64,000 nt of DNA from CALACW01 sp002431305. Its GTDB lineage: Bacteria; Bacillota; Clostridia; Oscillospirales; Acutalibacteraceae. Location: the NCBI GenBank assembly GCA_937890355.1, contig CALACW010000016.1:1-64000 (forward strand), in the 5' to 3' direction. The translations under genes were made by a program, and so were the position numbers. Under the pieces are notes generated by a model. That model made no database searches. It was given only the letters and a program-made list of their open reading frames with translations, and was not told where the DNA came from. Of this stretch, positions 34,689 to 43,908 are shown piece after piece. The stretch's first letter is position 1, and every line of letters begins with the position of its first letter.

Positions 34689-35801
34689 ATGGCAAAGTGT
34701 ATCGTAGGCTGGAAGCTTCTCCACGATTTTATGGTAGACGCTTTTAATGGTGTCGGCGTGCCCAGAGAGGACTGTGAAACTGTCGTCGATGTAATTCTCG
34801 AATCGGACAGACGCGGTATCGAATCGCACGGCTGCAATCGTTTCAAACCCATTTACATTGACAGAATCGAGGCTGGAATTCAGAATCCTGTTACGAATTT
34901 TGAAATCGTAAAGGAAACCGAGACAACGGCTGTTGTCGACGGTCACGACGGTATGGGTCAGGTCATCGGACACAAGGCGATGCAGATGGCTATAGACAAG
35001 GCTAAGAAATACGGTATGGGTATGGTTGCGGTTCGTAATTCGTGCCACTACGGAATCGCGGGTTACTATGCAACCATGGCTACTAAAGCCGGATGTATCG
35101 GTATCACCGGTACAAACGCGCGTCCCTCCGTTGCGCCCACATTCGGCGTTGAGGGTATGTTCGGAACCAATCCTCTTACCATCGGTATTCCCACCGACGA
35201 GGATTTCGATTTCCTTATCGATTGCGCGACTTCGATCACGCAGAACGGCAAAATCGAGTATTATGCAAGAATCAACGAGCCGGTTCATCCCGGTACGATT
35301 ATCGACATTAACGGCAACCCCGTTTCGGGCGACGCAGGCGCCGCGCTTAAGAAGATCAGACAGGGAACTGCGGCTCTTACCACCCTCGGCGGTATCGGCG
35401 AGGCTCTCGGCGGATACAAGGGCTACGGCTACGCAATGGTCGTAGAACTTCTCTCGGCTGTTCTTCAGGACGGCAATTACGGAAAGGCTCTCAACGGCAA
35501 GGATGAGAACGGCAAACTCGTTCCCTATCATCTCGGTCACTTCTTTATTGCAATCGACACCGACCATTTCCTCGGTCAGGAGCTTACGAGAAAGAAAGCC
35601 GGAGAAATCATCAGAAGCGTTCGTAATTCAAAGAAGGCTCCCGGACAGGAGCGTATTTACACTGCAGGTGAAAAAGAATGGGAAGTATGGCTCAGCCGTA
35701 AGGACAGCGGAGTACCCATCAACGACTCCGTTCAGGCAGAGATGATTAAGGTACGCGATCAGCTCGGACTTACCCAGTATAAGTTCCCGTTTGAGGATTG
35801 A
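34689..35801 (+). CDS. Ldh2-family malate/L-lactate dehydrogenase
   Basis: NAD(P)-dependent 2-hydroxyacid dehydrogenase of 370 residues, of the Ldh2/YlbC fold unrelated to classic MDH. Family hallmarks: ESHGCNRF, the catalytic His segment NSCHYGIAGYY, TNPLTIGIPT and DCATSITQNGKIE (cofactor pocket). The substrate could be malate, lactate, sulfolactate or ureidoglycolate. The context (fumarase and a fumarate-reductase-type cluster next door) favours oxaloacetate-malate. The ATG follows GGAAGGTG. A strong hairpin at 35821 comes after the stop. Confidence 0.9.
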   Translation: MAKCIVGWKLLHDFMVDAFNGVGVPREDCETVVDVILESDRRGIESHGCNRFKPIYIDRIEAGIQNPVTNFEIVKETETTAVVDGHDGMGQVIGHKAMQMAIDKAKKYGMGMVAVRNSCHYGIAGYYATMATKAGCIGITGTNARPSVAPTFGVEGMFGTNPLTIGIPTDEDFDFLIDCATSITQNGKIEYYARINEPVHPGTIIDINGNPVSGDAGAALKKIRQGTAALTTLGGIGEALGGYKGYGYAMVVELLSAVLQDGNYGKALNGKDENGKLVPYHLGHFFIAIDTDHFLGQELTRKKAGEIIRSVRNSKKAPGQERIYTAGEKEWEVWLSRKDSGVPINDSVQAEMIKVRDQLGLTQYKFPFED

Positions 35802-36034
35802 TAAATAATTGATACGTTACGATCCGGGGTGTAAATGCGCCCCGGATCGGACGCGGGATATTTGCCGAAGAGAGGCGCGCATACCCGCCGTGTTATTATA
35901 ATGTTTTTTTATAAAAGGGCGTATTGTGCCCGGCTCCCTTCGGCAAACAGGCAAAATTTCGGCTTAAAAATGAAGCCGGATTTTACTATATTAATAAATA
36001 TTTTAATTATATAACGGAAGAAAGGATCTTCATC
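35802..36034 (+). promoter_or_regulatory. Structured leader before the fumarase operon
   Basis: Three inverted repeats: a 12-bp hairpin GATCCGGGG.../CCCCGGATC (35821-35848, no T run); TTTGCCGAAG (35861-35870) inverted at 35938-35947 around a TATAAT box (35897-35902); and CGGCTT/AAGCCG (35960-35978) followed by ATTTTACT. The last could act as an attenuator. No known riboswitch was recognised. AAAGGAT precedes the fumC ATG. Confidence 0.4.
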
Positions 36035-37411
36035 ATGGATTACCGTATCGAACACGATTCAATGGGCGAGGTTAAAGTCCCCGCAGACAAGTACTGGGCA
36101 GCCCAGACTCAGAGAAGTTTTCAGAATTTCAGAATAGGCGTTGACCACGAGACAATGCCCCGCGAGATTACTCATGCATTCGGAATTCTCAAAAAGGCGG
36201 CCGCTATGGCAAACAGTCAGTTAAAACCCGAGAAAATGACCGCAGAGAAACTTGACGCTATCAGCAAGGCATGCGACGAGGTTATGTCGGGAGCGCTCAA
36301 CGAGCATTTTCCGCTCGTCGTATGGCAGACGGGAAGCGGTACTCAGTCGAACATGAACGCAAACGAGGTTATCGCCAACAGAGGCAACGAGATTGCGGGT
36401 AAGAAGCTTCTTCATCCCAACGACGACGTTAATATGAGCCAGTCGTCAAACGATACGTTCCCCACCGCAATGCACATCGCAGCCGTTATCGGCATCGAGG
36501 ATAAACTTATCCCCGCAGTTGACGTTCTTATCGAGACGTTTAAGAAGCTCGAAAAAGACAACGAGGGCATCGTAAAGTGCGGACGTACTCACCTCCAGGA
36601 CGCTACGCCCATTAAGTTCTCGCAGGAGATCAGCGGATGGAGAAACATGCTTGAAAAAGACAAATCCATGCTTGAGCTTGCCCTTCCCGGACTTAAGGAA
36701 CTCGCTCTCGGCGGTACCGCAGTCGGTACGGGACTCAACGCTCCAAAGGGATTCGACGTTAAGGTTGCAGAGGCTGTTTCCGAGATTACCGGCAAACAGT
36801 TCAAAACGGCTGAAAATAAATTCCATGCTCTTACTTCAAAGGACGAGCTTGTATTTGCTCACGGAGCAGTTAAGGCTCTCGCATGCGACATGATGAAGAT
36901 TGCAAACGACGTAAGATGGCTTGCTTCCGGTCCCAGAGACGGCCTCGGAGAGATTTTCATTCCCGAGAACGAGCCCGGTTCGTCAATCATGCCCGGCAAG
37001 GTTAACCCGACACAGTGCGAGGCTGTTACCATGGTAGCCGTTCAGGTTATCGGCAATGACGTAGCCGTAGGTATGGCGGCTTCACAGGGTAACTTCGAGC
37101 TTAACGTATTCATGCCCGTATGCATTTACAATTTCCTCCAGTCGGTAAGGCTTCTTTCGGACTGCATTCTTTCGTTCAACAAGAACTGCGCCGTAGGTAT
37201 CAGAGCAAATAAGGAGAAAATGGATTACAACCTTCATCATTCGCTTATGCTTGTTACCGCTCTCAATCCGTACATCGGATATGAGAATGCGGCAAAGACC
37301 GCTAAGAAGGCTTATAAAGATAATATCTCCCTTAAAGAGGCTTGCGTAGAGCTCGGTTTTCTTACCGCGGAGAGATTCGACGAGGTATTCCATCCCGAAC
37401 AGATGGTCTGA
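36035..37411 (+). CDS. fumC: Class II fumarate hydratase
   Basis: Interconverts malate and fumarate in the cytoplasm. The 458-residue protein has the superfamily signature GSSIMPGKVNPTQ (about 317-329), the catalytic loop, and TGSGTQSNMNANEV and GRTHLQDATP active-site blocks. Class II needs no iron-sulfur cluster. The ATG at 36035 is set by AAGAAAGGA; the longer upstream frame is leader. Only 24 bases, containing CGGAGG, separate it from hdrB, so it heads the redox operon. With the upstream dehydrogenase it supplies fumarate to that complex. Confidence 0.96.
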   Translation: MDYRIEHDSMGEVKVPADKYWAAQTQRSFQNFRIGVDHETMPREITHAFGILKKAAAMANSQLKPEKMTAEKLDAISKACDEVMSGALNEHFPLVVWQTGSGTQSNMNANEVIANRGNEIAGKKLLHPNDDVNMSQSSNDTFPTAMHIAAVIGIEDKLIPAVDVLIETFKKLEKDNEGIVKCGRTHLQDATPIKFSQEISGWRNMLEKDKSMLELALPGLKELALGGTAVGTGLNAPKGFDVKVAEAVSEITGKQFKTAENKFHALTSKDELVFAHGAVKALACDMMKIANDVRWLASGPRDGLGEIFIPENEPGSSIMPGKVNPTQCEAVTMVAVQVIGNDVAVGMAASQGNFELNVFMPVCIYNFLQSVRLLSDCILSFNKNCAVGIRANKEKMDYNLHHSLMLVTALNPYIGYENAAKTAKKAYKDNISLKEACVELGFLTAERFDEVFHPEQMV

Positions 37412-37435
37412 TAAAAACAACCCGGAGGTTTTTAT

Positions 37436-38224
37436 ATGAAATTCAGTTATTACCCCGGATGCACGCTTAAAAACAAGGCTTCCGAGCTTGATTCGTATGC
37501 AAGAAAATCCGCAGAGGTTTTGGGCATTACGATGGAGGAGCTTGAAGAGTGGCAGTGCTGCGGAGCCGTTTATCCCCTTGCAAAGGACGAGATTGCGACA
37601 AAACTCTCATCCGTAAGGGCTCTCGTCTCGGCAAGAGACAAGGGAAACGACCTGCTCACGCTCTGCTCGGCGTGTCATCATGTTATAAAGATGGTCAACA
37701 ACGACATGCAGACCGACGAGGATATTCGTACGAAGGTAAATAATTACCTCGGTCTCGACGTTCCTTACGAGGGCGAAACGAAAGTTGTTCATTATCTCGA
37801 AATGCTCCGCGACAGCGTCGGATTCGACGAGATAAAGAAAAAGGTTGTAAAGCCTTTAAAGGGCGTAAAAATCGCTCCGTACTACGGATGTCTTTTATTA
37901 AGACCGTCCAAGGTTATGGCGTTTGATAATCCCGAAAATCCGACGATTATGGAGGACTTTATAAAGACTGTCGGAGCCGAACCGGTTCTTTATCCTTACA
38001 GAAATGAATGCTGCGGCGGTTACACCGTTGCGGAGGATAAGAAGATAGCTCAGAATAAGTGCAATGATATTCTCGCTTCGGCTGTCGGCAAGGGTGCGGA
38101 TATGGTTATCACCGCATGTCCTCTGTGCATGTACAATTTAAGCAAAAACGGCACGGACTTTGACGTTCCCGTCCGTTATTTCACCGAGATACTTGCTGAG
38201 GCTCTCGGATTAAAAGACGAATAA
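37436..38224 (+). CDS. hdrB: Heterodisulfide reductase subunit B-like (HdrB)
   Basis: Catalytic-type subunit with two CCG domains, 262 residues. Both cysteine sets are complete: C9, C41-C42, C77, C80 and C152, C192-C193, C228, C231, the ligands of the paired non-cubane 4Fe-4S clusters that reduce disulfides in methanogen HdrB. No membrane segment. In sulfate reducers the HdrB of Flx-Hdr acts on DsrC; no DsrC-like gene is seen here. ATG 37436, RBS CGGAGG. It is followed by hdrC after 12 bases. Confidence 0.92.
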   Translation: MKFSYYPGCTLKNKASELDSYARKSAEVLGITMEELEEWQCCGAVYPLAKDEIATKLSSVRALVSARDKGNDLLTLCSACHHVIKMVNNDMQTDEDIRTKVNNYLGLDVPYEGETKVVHYLEMLRDSVGFDEIKKKVVKPLKGVKIAPYYGCLLLRPSKVMAFDNPENPTIMEDFIKTVGAEPVLYPYRNECCGGYTVAEDKKIAQNKCNDILASAVGKGADMVITACPLCMYNLSKNGTDFDVPVRYFTEILAEALGLKDE

Positions 38225-38236
38225 GGAGGCGCCCGA

Positions 38237-38626
38237 ATGATAAACGAAAAGGAAACGGCTCAGAGAGTCATAGAAATCAGCGGCGTCAACCCGAGAAAAT
38301 GTATGAAGTGCGGTAAATGTTCCGCAACCTGTCCGTCGTATGACGAGATGGAGTATCATCCCCATCAGTTCGTCGATATGATTGACAAAGGTCAGGTTGA
38401 AAAACTGCTTGATTCCGAGTCTCTTTACAAATGTCTTACGTGCTTTGCATGTATAGAGAGATGTCCCAGAGGCGTCGAGCCCGCAAAACTCATAGAGGCT
38501 GTCCGCCTTGTTAAAATAAGACAGCAGGGACAGAATCATCTCAAAGCCGATATGATCCCCGATATTCTTGATGACGATATGCCCCAGCAGGCTATTGTCA
38601 GTGCATTCAGAAAGTACAGCAAATAA
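38237..38626 (+). CDS. hdrC: Heterodisulfide reductase subunit C-like (HdrC)
   Basis: Small electron carrier of 129 residues with two 4Fe-4S motifs, CMKCGKCSATCP and CLTCFACIERCP, that link HdrA to HdrB. RBS AAGGAGGCG. Both clusters are intact. Confidence 0.92.
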   Translation: MINEKETAQRVIEISGVNPRKCMKCGKCSATCPSYDEMEYHPHQFVDMIDKGQVEKLLDSESLYKCLTCFACIERCPRGVEPAKLIEAVRLVKIRQQGQNHLKADMIPDILDDDMPQQAIVSAFRKYSK

Positions 38627-38647
38627 TACGAATTGGAAGTGAATCAA

Positions 38648-40627
38648 GTGCAAAGAATAGGCGTATTCGTATGTTGGTGCGGAAGCAACATCGCCGCAAC
38701 GGTCGACGTTAAACGCGTCGCAGAGGCTGTAAGAAGCGAACAGGGCGTTGTATTTTCCACCGACTATCAGTATATGTGTTCCGAGGCAGGTCAGTCGATT
38801 ATTAAAAACGCTATAAAGGAACACAGCCTTACCGGTATCGTCGTTTGCTCGTGCTCTCCGAGAATGCATGAGGCGACATTCAGAAAAACAGCCGCGGCCG
38901 CAGGTCTTAATCCCTACATGGTCGAGATAGCTAATATACGCGAGCAGTGTTCATGGATTCATAAGGACATGCTCTCCGGTACGGCGAAAGCGATAATTCT
39001 CGCAAAAGCCGCCGTAGCAAAAGTTAACCTTAACGCCCCTCTTATCGCGGGCGAAAGCCCCGTTACAAAGCGTGCGCTTGTCATAGGCGGAGGTATCGCC
39101 GGTATTCAGACTGCCTTGGATATCGCGGACGCGGGCTACGAGGTTGATATAGTTGAGAAGTCGCCGACGATAGGCGGTAAAATGGCTCAGCTTGACAAGA
39201 CATTCCCGACGCTCGACTGTGCGGCGTGTATCTTAACGCCGAAAATGGTTGAGGCGGCACAGAACGAAAAAATAAAGCTCTTTACATATTCGGAAGTTGA
39301 AAAAGTAAAGGGATTTGTCGGCAATTTCGACGTTACAATAAGAAAGAAAGCAAGAAGCGTAAACGAAGATCTCTGTACGGGATGCGGAGTCTGTACGGAA
39401 AAGTGCCCCTCCAGAAAGGGTAAGAACGAATTCAACCTCGGTCTCAATACGAGAGGCGCGATTTATATTCCGTTCGCGCAGGCTATTCCGAACGTTCCCG
39501 TTATCGACAGAACACAGTGTATTAAATTCAAGACGGGCAAGTGCGGACTGTGTCAGATGAACTGTGCGGCTAAGGCTATCGACTTCTCACAGCAGGACGA
39601 ATTTGTTGAGAGAAACTACGGCGCGATCGTCGTGGCAACGGGCTTTAATCCCATTAAGCTCGATAAATTCGGGGAGTTCGGATATTCAATGTACCCGGAT
39701 GTCGTAACCTCGCTCGAACTCGAACGTATAATGAACGCCGCCGGTCCGACAAAGGGTCATTTCGAGAGACCGTCCGACCATACTCAGCCTAAGAAGATTG
39801 TATTCGTTCAGTGCGTAGGATCGAGAGATACGTCCGGCTGCGGTAAGGAATACTGCTCTAAGATATGCTGTATGTACACCGCAAAGCACGCGATGCTTTT
39901 ACGTGAAAAGTACCCCGATACCGAGGTTTACGTTTTCTATATTGATGTAAGAACGCCCGGCAAGAACTTTGACGAGTTTTACAGAAGAGCCGTCGAGCAG
40001 TACGGCGTACATTATATAAAGGGTATGGTAGGCAAGGTTACCGATGACGGAAAGGGTCAGCTTGTAGTTCAGGCTTCCGACCTTATAGCCAACGAACAGC
40101 TTAAAATCAAGGCTGACATGGTTGTCCTCGCTGCCGCTATCGAACCCGACCCGACGGCGAGAAGCCTCGGAACAATGCTCACCGCGAGCATGGATACAAA
40201 TGATTTCTTTACCGAAGCGCATCCCAAACTCCGTCCCGTAGAAAGCCCCACGGCGGGCGTATTCCTCTCGGGCGTATGCCAGGGACCCAAGGATATTCCC
40301 GAAACCGTATCGCAGGCGGGAGCCGCGGCGGCTAAGGTTATCGGACTGCTTGCTAAAGATAAACTCACATGCAACCCCTGCGTTGCTAGCTCGGATACAC
40401 TCGTATGCAACGGCTGCCGTCAGTGTGAAAAGGTATGTCCCTACGGCGCGATTTCGTACGAGGATAAGGAAGTTTTAAGAGGAGACGTAAGAAACGTCGC
40501 CGTCGTCAATCCCGCCGTCTGCCAGGGCTGCGGTGCCTGTACGGTAACATGCCCGTCGGGCGCGATGGATCTCAAAGGCTTCACATCAAGACAAATCATG
40601 GCGGAGGTGGACGCAATATGCCGATAA
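38648..40627 (+). CDS. hdrA: Heterodisulfide reductase subunit A-like (HdrA), bifurcating flavoprotein
   Basis: FAD protein of 659 residues, the likely electron-bifurcating centre. Order: N-terminal domain with VFVCWCGSN and CSCSPRMHEATF (about 1-130); FAD-binding GGGIAGIQTA (147-156); the HdrA segment FPTLDCAACILTPKM (187-201); 4Fe-4S CTGCGVCTEKCP (243-254) and a CGLCQMNC site (299-306); an NAD-fold middle; and two C-terminal ferredoxin clusters CNGCRQCEKVCP and CQGCGACTVTCP (587-636). GTG at 38648, after GGAAG, matches the usual N-terminus; a TTG at 38633 is possible. The end overlaps the next gene by 10 bases. Confidence 0.93.
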   Translation: MQRIGVFVCWCGSNIAATVDVKRVAEAVRSEQGVVFSTDYQYMCSEAGQSIIKNAIKEHSLTGIVVCSCSPRMHEATFRKTAAAAGLNPYMVEIANIREQCSWIHKDMLSGTAKAIILAKAAVAKVNLNAPLIAGESPVTKRALVIGGGIAGIQTALDIADAGYEVDIVEKSPTIGGKMAQLDKTFPTLDCAACILTPKMVEAAQNEKIKLFTYSEVEKVKGFVGNFDVTIRKKARSVNEDLCTGCGVCTEKCPSRKGKNEFNLGLNTRGAIYIPFAQAIPNVPVIDRTQCIKFKTGKCGLCQMNCAAKAIDFSQQDEFVERNYGAIVVATGFNPIKLDKFGEFGYSMYPDVVTSLELERIMNAAGPTKGHFERPSDHTQPKKIVFVQCVGSRDTSGCGKEYCSKICCMYTAKHAMLLREKYPDTEVYVFYIDVRTPGKNFDEFYRRAVEQYGVHYIKGMVGKVTDDGKGQLVVQASDLIANEQLKIKADMVVLAAAIEPDPTARSLGTMLTASMDTNDFFTEAHPKLRPVESPTAGVFLSGVCQGPKDIPETVSQAGAAAAKVIGLLAKDKLTCNPCVASSDTLVCNGCRQCEKVCPYGAISYEDKEVLRGDVRNVAVVNPAVCQGCGACTVTCPSGAMDLKGFTSRQIMAEVDAICR

Positions 40628-41061
40628 ATGAAGAAAATAAAGAATTTACCCCGCTCATAGTTGCGTTCTGCTGCAACTGGTGTTCATATGCCGGCGCTGA
40701 TCTTGCCGGAACGGGCAGACTCGCTTACCCCGCAAACGTTAAAATCGTAAGAGTTCCCTGCTCTTGTCGTGTAAATCCCACGTTCATTTTAAGAGCGTTC
40801 CAGCGCGGTGCTGACGGAGTTATCATCTGCGGATGTCATCCCGGAGACTGTCATTACACGTCGGGCAACTATTTTGCAAGACGCCGTATGACTCTGTTGT
40901 TCAGCATGCTCGACTACCTCGGAATCGAGAGAGACCGTACGAGAGTCGAATGGGTTTCTGCAGCGGAGGGTGCGAAATTCGCAGCAACGATGAACGATTT
41001 TACCGCCAAAATCCATGAACTCGGAGAAAACAAAAGGTTAGGTGATCTCAGATGCAAGTAA
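40618..41061 (+). CDS. mvhD: MvhD/FlxD-like 2Fe-2S electron-transfer subunit
   Basis: Protein of 147 residues that joins the electron donor to HdrA in Mvh-Hdr and Flx-Hdr complexes. The CCNWCSY motif and later CSC and CGCHPGDCHY cysteines, the latter three in one block, are typical. The ATG at 40618 follows GGAGGTGG inside hdrA; the longer in-frame extension is not needed. Both ends overlap neighbours by 10 bases, so stoichiometric synthesis is likely. Confidence 0.9.
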   Translation: MPINEENKEFTPLIVAFCCNWCSYAGADLAGTGRLAYPANVKIVRVPCSCRVNPTFILRAFQRGADGVIICGCHPGDCHYTSGNYFARRRMTLLFSMLDYLGIERDRTRVEWVSAAEGAKFAATMNDFTAKIHELGENKRLGDLRCK

Positions 41062-42038
41062 TGACGGACGTACTCGTAAAAAGAGCAAAAGAGCTGTTGG
41101 CTTCCGGTGAGGTCGCGAGAGTTTTCGGCTGGGGTCACGGTGAATTCGGCTATGATACCACGCCCGCACTTTTTGAGGACGAGGAGAGCCTCGGAGGATT
41201 CGTATACGACGGATTCTGCGGAGCGAACATAAGCAAATACCTTATCGCCGAGTCGAAAAAGGAAGGCAAGACGCTCGCATTCTTAAAACCGTGCGACACT
41301 TACAGCTTTAATCAGCTTGTTAAGGATAACAGAATTAAAAAAGAAAATATATATGCCGTCGGAATTCCCTGCGCGGGCAAGATCGATATCGACAAGATAA
41401 AGGCTCAGGGCGTCAGCGGAATTATCTCGATTGAAGAGGGCGATAAGGAGATTACCGTCAAGACCGTTTACGGCGATAAGACGTTTGTTAAAGCGGACGT
41501 TCTTCTCGATAAGTGTTACGCCTGCAAGGGCAAGGAACACAAGGCGGGCGACGAATTTATATCTCCGGAACTCAGCGAAGATACGACGAACGGCGATAAA
41601 TACGAGCTTGTAACAAAGCTTGAAAACATGACTCCCGACGAGAGATTCGCGTTCTGGCGTTCACAGCTTTCCAAATGCATACGCTGTAACGCGTGCCGTA
41701 ACGTATGTCCCGCATGTTCGTGCCTTAAATGCATATTTGATAACGATAATTCGGGTATCGCTTCAAAGGCGAACGCCGACGATTTCGAGGAAAATATGTT
41801 CCACATTATCCGCGCGTTCCACGTCTGCGGAAGATGTACCGACTGCGGTGAATGTTCGAGAGTATGTCCCCAGCATATTCCGCTTCATCTTCTCAACAGA
41901 AAATTCATTAAGGATATGAACGAGCTTTACGGCGAGTATCAGGCAGGCGAGGACGATTCTTCGCGTCCGCCTCTGCTTACGTATACGAAAACCGACGCGG
42001 AGCCTTCGATCGTTCACGAGAGAGGAGGGGACAAGTAA
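41052..42038 (+). CDS. FrhB/FdhB-like iron-sulfur subunit (FlxC-like)
   Basis: Protein of 328 residues. The N-terminal half resembles coenzyme F420 hydrogenase/dehydrogenase beta-type proteins (LKPCDTYSFNQL, VGIPCAGKID). The C-terminal half carries an extra CYAC and two 4Fe-4S sites, CIRCNACRNVCP with an added CSCLKC, and CGRCTDCGECSRVCP. In Flx-type clusters such subunits pass electrons from the NADH module. No F420 use is implied. ATG overlap with mvhD; the stop TAA shares one base with the next start. Confidence 0.82.
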   Translation: MQVMTDVLVKRAKELLASGEVARVFGWGHGEFGYDTTPALFEDEESLGGFVYDGFCGANISKYLIAESKKEGKTLAFLKPCDTYSFNQLVKDNRIKKENIYAVGIPCAGKIDIDKIKAQGVSGIISIEEGDKEITVKTVYGDKTFVKADVLLDKCYACKGKEHKAGDEFISPELSEDTTNGDKYELVTKLENMTPDERFAFWRSQLSKCIRCNACRNVCPACSCLKCIFDNDNSGIASKANADDFEENMFHIIRAFHVCGRCTDCGECSRVCPQHIPLHLLNRKFIKDMNELYGEYQAGEDDSSRPPLLTYTKTDAEPSIVHERGGDK

Positions 42039-43066
42039 TGAAAAGAGTTTCGCTTGATAAATTAAACGAACTTCTCTCGGCACTGTCCTCTGACGGCGCG
42101 GTTTATGCACCCGTAAGACGTGACGAAAAGGATGTATACTTTTCAAAATGGACCGACGGTGCGGACGTTGATCTGACCGTTCTCAAAACGTCGAGATCGG
42201 CTAAGGATCTTTTCTTCCCGCAGGTCGAGGATATTGCCTCGTTTAAAACCGAGGGCAAGAAGATCTCTGTTATTGCAGGTACTCCCGACGGCGAGAAATT
42301 CACCGTTTTCGGGGTAAGAGCGTGCGACGAGAGGAGCTTCTCGATTCTCGACAAGGTGTTCCTTGCGGAACCGATCGACCCGTACTATAAGGCAAGACGC
42401 GATAATTCGACGGTTATAACCCTCGCGTGTCCCGCTCCCGAGGAGACATGCTTCTGCTCCGTGTTCTCGATTGCCCCGTCGTCACCCGCCGGTGACGTTA
42501 CGACATGGGCAAAGGACGGATTTCTTTACTGGCAGTCTAATACCGATAAGGGGGAAGAAGCCGAGAAACAGGTTTCGTCTCTTCTTGAGAACTGCGATGA
42601 AACGGCTGTCGAAGAGGCTAAAAAGCAGACGAAAGATATCGTTTCTAAAATGCCTCTTTCGAATCTGGACCTTTCCCGCTTTACTCCCGACGAGCTTTTG
42701 CCCGTATTCAATTCTCCCAAGTGGATCTCTCTTTCAAAAGCCTGTCTCGGCTGCGGTACGTGTACATTCGTATGCCCGACGTGTCAGTGCTACGACATAA
42801 GAGATTTCGACTGCGGAAATAAAATACAGAGATTCCGCTGCTGGGATTCGTGTATGTATTCGGACTTTACAAAAATGGCTCACGGAAACCCGAGAAAATC
42901 GCAGGTCGAGCGTTTCAGACAGAGATTTATGCACAAACTTATATATTTCCCCGCAAACAACAACGGCGAATACGGCTGTGTCGGATGCGGAAGATGTCTT
43001 TCAAAATGCCCGATATCAATGAATATCGTTAAAGTAATCAAAACATTGGGGGCGGAAGAAAAATGA
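42038..43066 (+). CDS. AsrA/sulfhydrogenase beta-like 4Fe-4S subunit (FlxB-like)
   Basis: Protein of 342 residues related to anaerobic sulfite reductase subunit A and sulfhydrogenase beta subunits. The N-terminal domain (1-200) has VRACDERSFSILD and LACPAPEETCFCS; the C-terminal domain has two clusters, CLGCGTCTFVCPTCQC (about 244-259) and CVGCGRCLSKCP (about 318-329). In AsrAB/sulfhydrogenase it partners the FAD/NAD protein encoded next. ATGA overlap at 43063. Confidence 0.85.
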   Translation: MKRVSLDKLNELLSALSSDGAVYAPVRRDEKDVYFSKWTDGADVDLTVLKTSRSAKDLFFPQVEDIASFKTEGKKISVIAGTPDGEKFTVFGVRACDERSFSILDKVFLAEPIDPYYKARRDNSTVITLACPAPEETCFCSVFSIAPSSPAGDVTTWAKDGFLYWQSNTDKGEEAEKQVSSLLENCDETAVEEAKKQTKDIVSKMPLSNLDLSRFTPDELLPVFNSPKWISLSKACLGCGTCTFVCPTCQCYDIRDFDCGNKIQRFRCWDSCMYSDFTKMAHGNPRKSQVERFRQRFMHKLIYFPANNNGEYGCVGCGRCLSKCPISMNIVKVIKTLGAEEK

Positions 43067-43893
43067 GTAATTACGAATCGCTTGTCCCGTCGGTCGGCGT
43101 TGTTACCGATATAAGACAGGACACACCCGACGTTAAGACTTTCAGAGTCGTAGGCGTCGACGGCAAAAAACCTTTCGTCCACATTCCCGGACAGTGCGCC
43201 ATGCTCTCGATTCCCGGAGTCGGAGAGGCTATGTTCTCGATTACGTCGTCGCCGACGGTCGAGGAATATATGGAGTTCAGCATTAAAAAATGCGGATGTC
43301 TTACCGACTGGCTTCACCGTATGGATGTAGACCAGGAGATTCTCATAAGAGGACCCTACGGGAACGGATTCCCCGTTGAGACCGATTTTAAGGGCAAGGA
43401 TCTTCTTTTCATCGCGGGCGGTATCGGACTCGCTCCGCTTCGTTCCGTCATAAACTATGTCCGTCACTACCGTTCGAATTACGGTAAGGTCGATATCGTT
43501 TACGGTTCGAGAAGCGCGGACGATCTTGTCGATTATAAAGAGATTATCGACGAGTGGTGCAATGAAGAGGGAATTAACGTTTACCTTACAATCGACAGAG
43601 AGCAGGAGGGCTGGGACGGTCACGTAGGCTTCGTTCCCAACTATGTTAAAGAGCTCAATTTCGATACGAACAAGACTGCGATAATCTGCGGTCCGCCTAT
43701 AATGATTAAGTTCACGCTCGCGGGACTTACCGAACTCGGATTCGAGAAAACGCAGGTCTTTACGACAATGGAGCTTCGCATGAAGTGCGGAGTAGGCAAG
43801 TGCGGAAGATGCAATATCGGTTCAAAATACGTCTGCAAGGACGGACCCGTTTTCCGCTGCGACCAGCTCGACGAGCTTCCTAACGAATATTGA
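43063..43893 (+). CDS. FAD/NAD(P)-binding oxidoreductase (AsrB/FlxA-like)
   Basis: Ferredoxin-reductase-type module of 276 residues that takes electrons from NAD(P)H. It has a FAD domain (EYMEFSIKKCG, GPYGNGFP), NAD-binding FIAGGIGLAPLR (about 123-134), ICGPPIM, and a C-terminal 2Fe-2S site CGVGKCGRCNIG...C. This is the entry point of the cluster by analogy with Flx, AsrB and sulfhydrogenase gamma. Start ATG 43063 overlaps the previous gene. Confidence 0.88.
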   Translation: MSNYESLVPSVGVVTDIRQDTPDVKTFRVVGVDGKKPFVHIPGQCAMLSIPGVGEAMFSITSSPTVEEYMEFSIKKCGCLTDWLHRMDVDQEILIRGPYGNGFPVETDFKGKDLLFIAGGIGLAPLRSVINYVRHYRSNYGKVDIVYGSRSADDLVDYKEIIDEWCNEEGINVYLTIDREQEGWDGHVGFVPNYVKELNFDTNKTAIICGPPIMIKFTLAGLTELGFEKTQVFTTMELRMKCGVGKCGRCNIGSKYVCKDGPVFRCDQLDELPNEY

Positions 43894-43908
43894 TAAGGGG
43901 ATAACGAA

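Noticed and set aside
40549..41061. Longer MvhD start at 40549
   Set aside because: The extension lies inside hdrA and adds non-homologous residues; the ATG at 40618 has a GGAGGTGG site.
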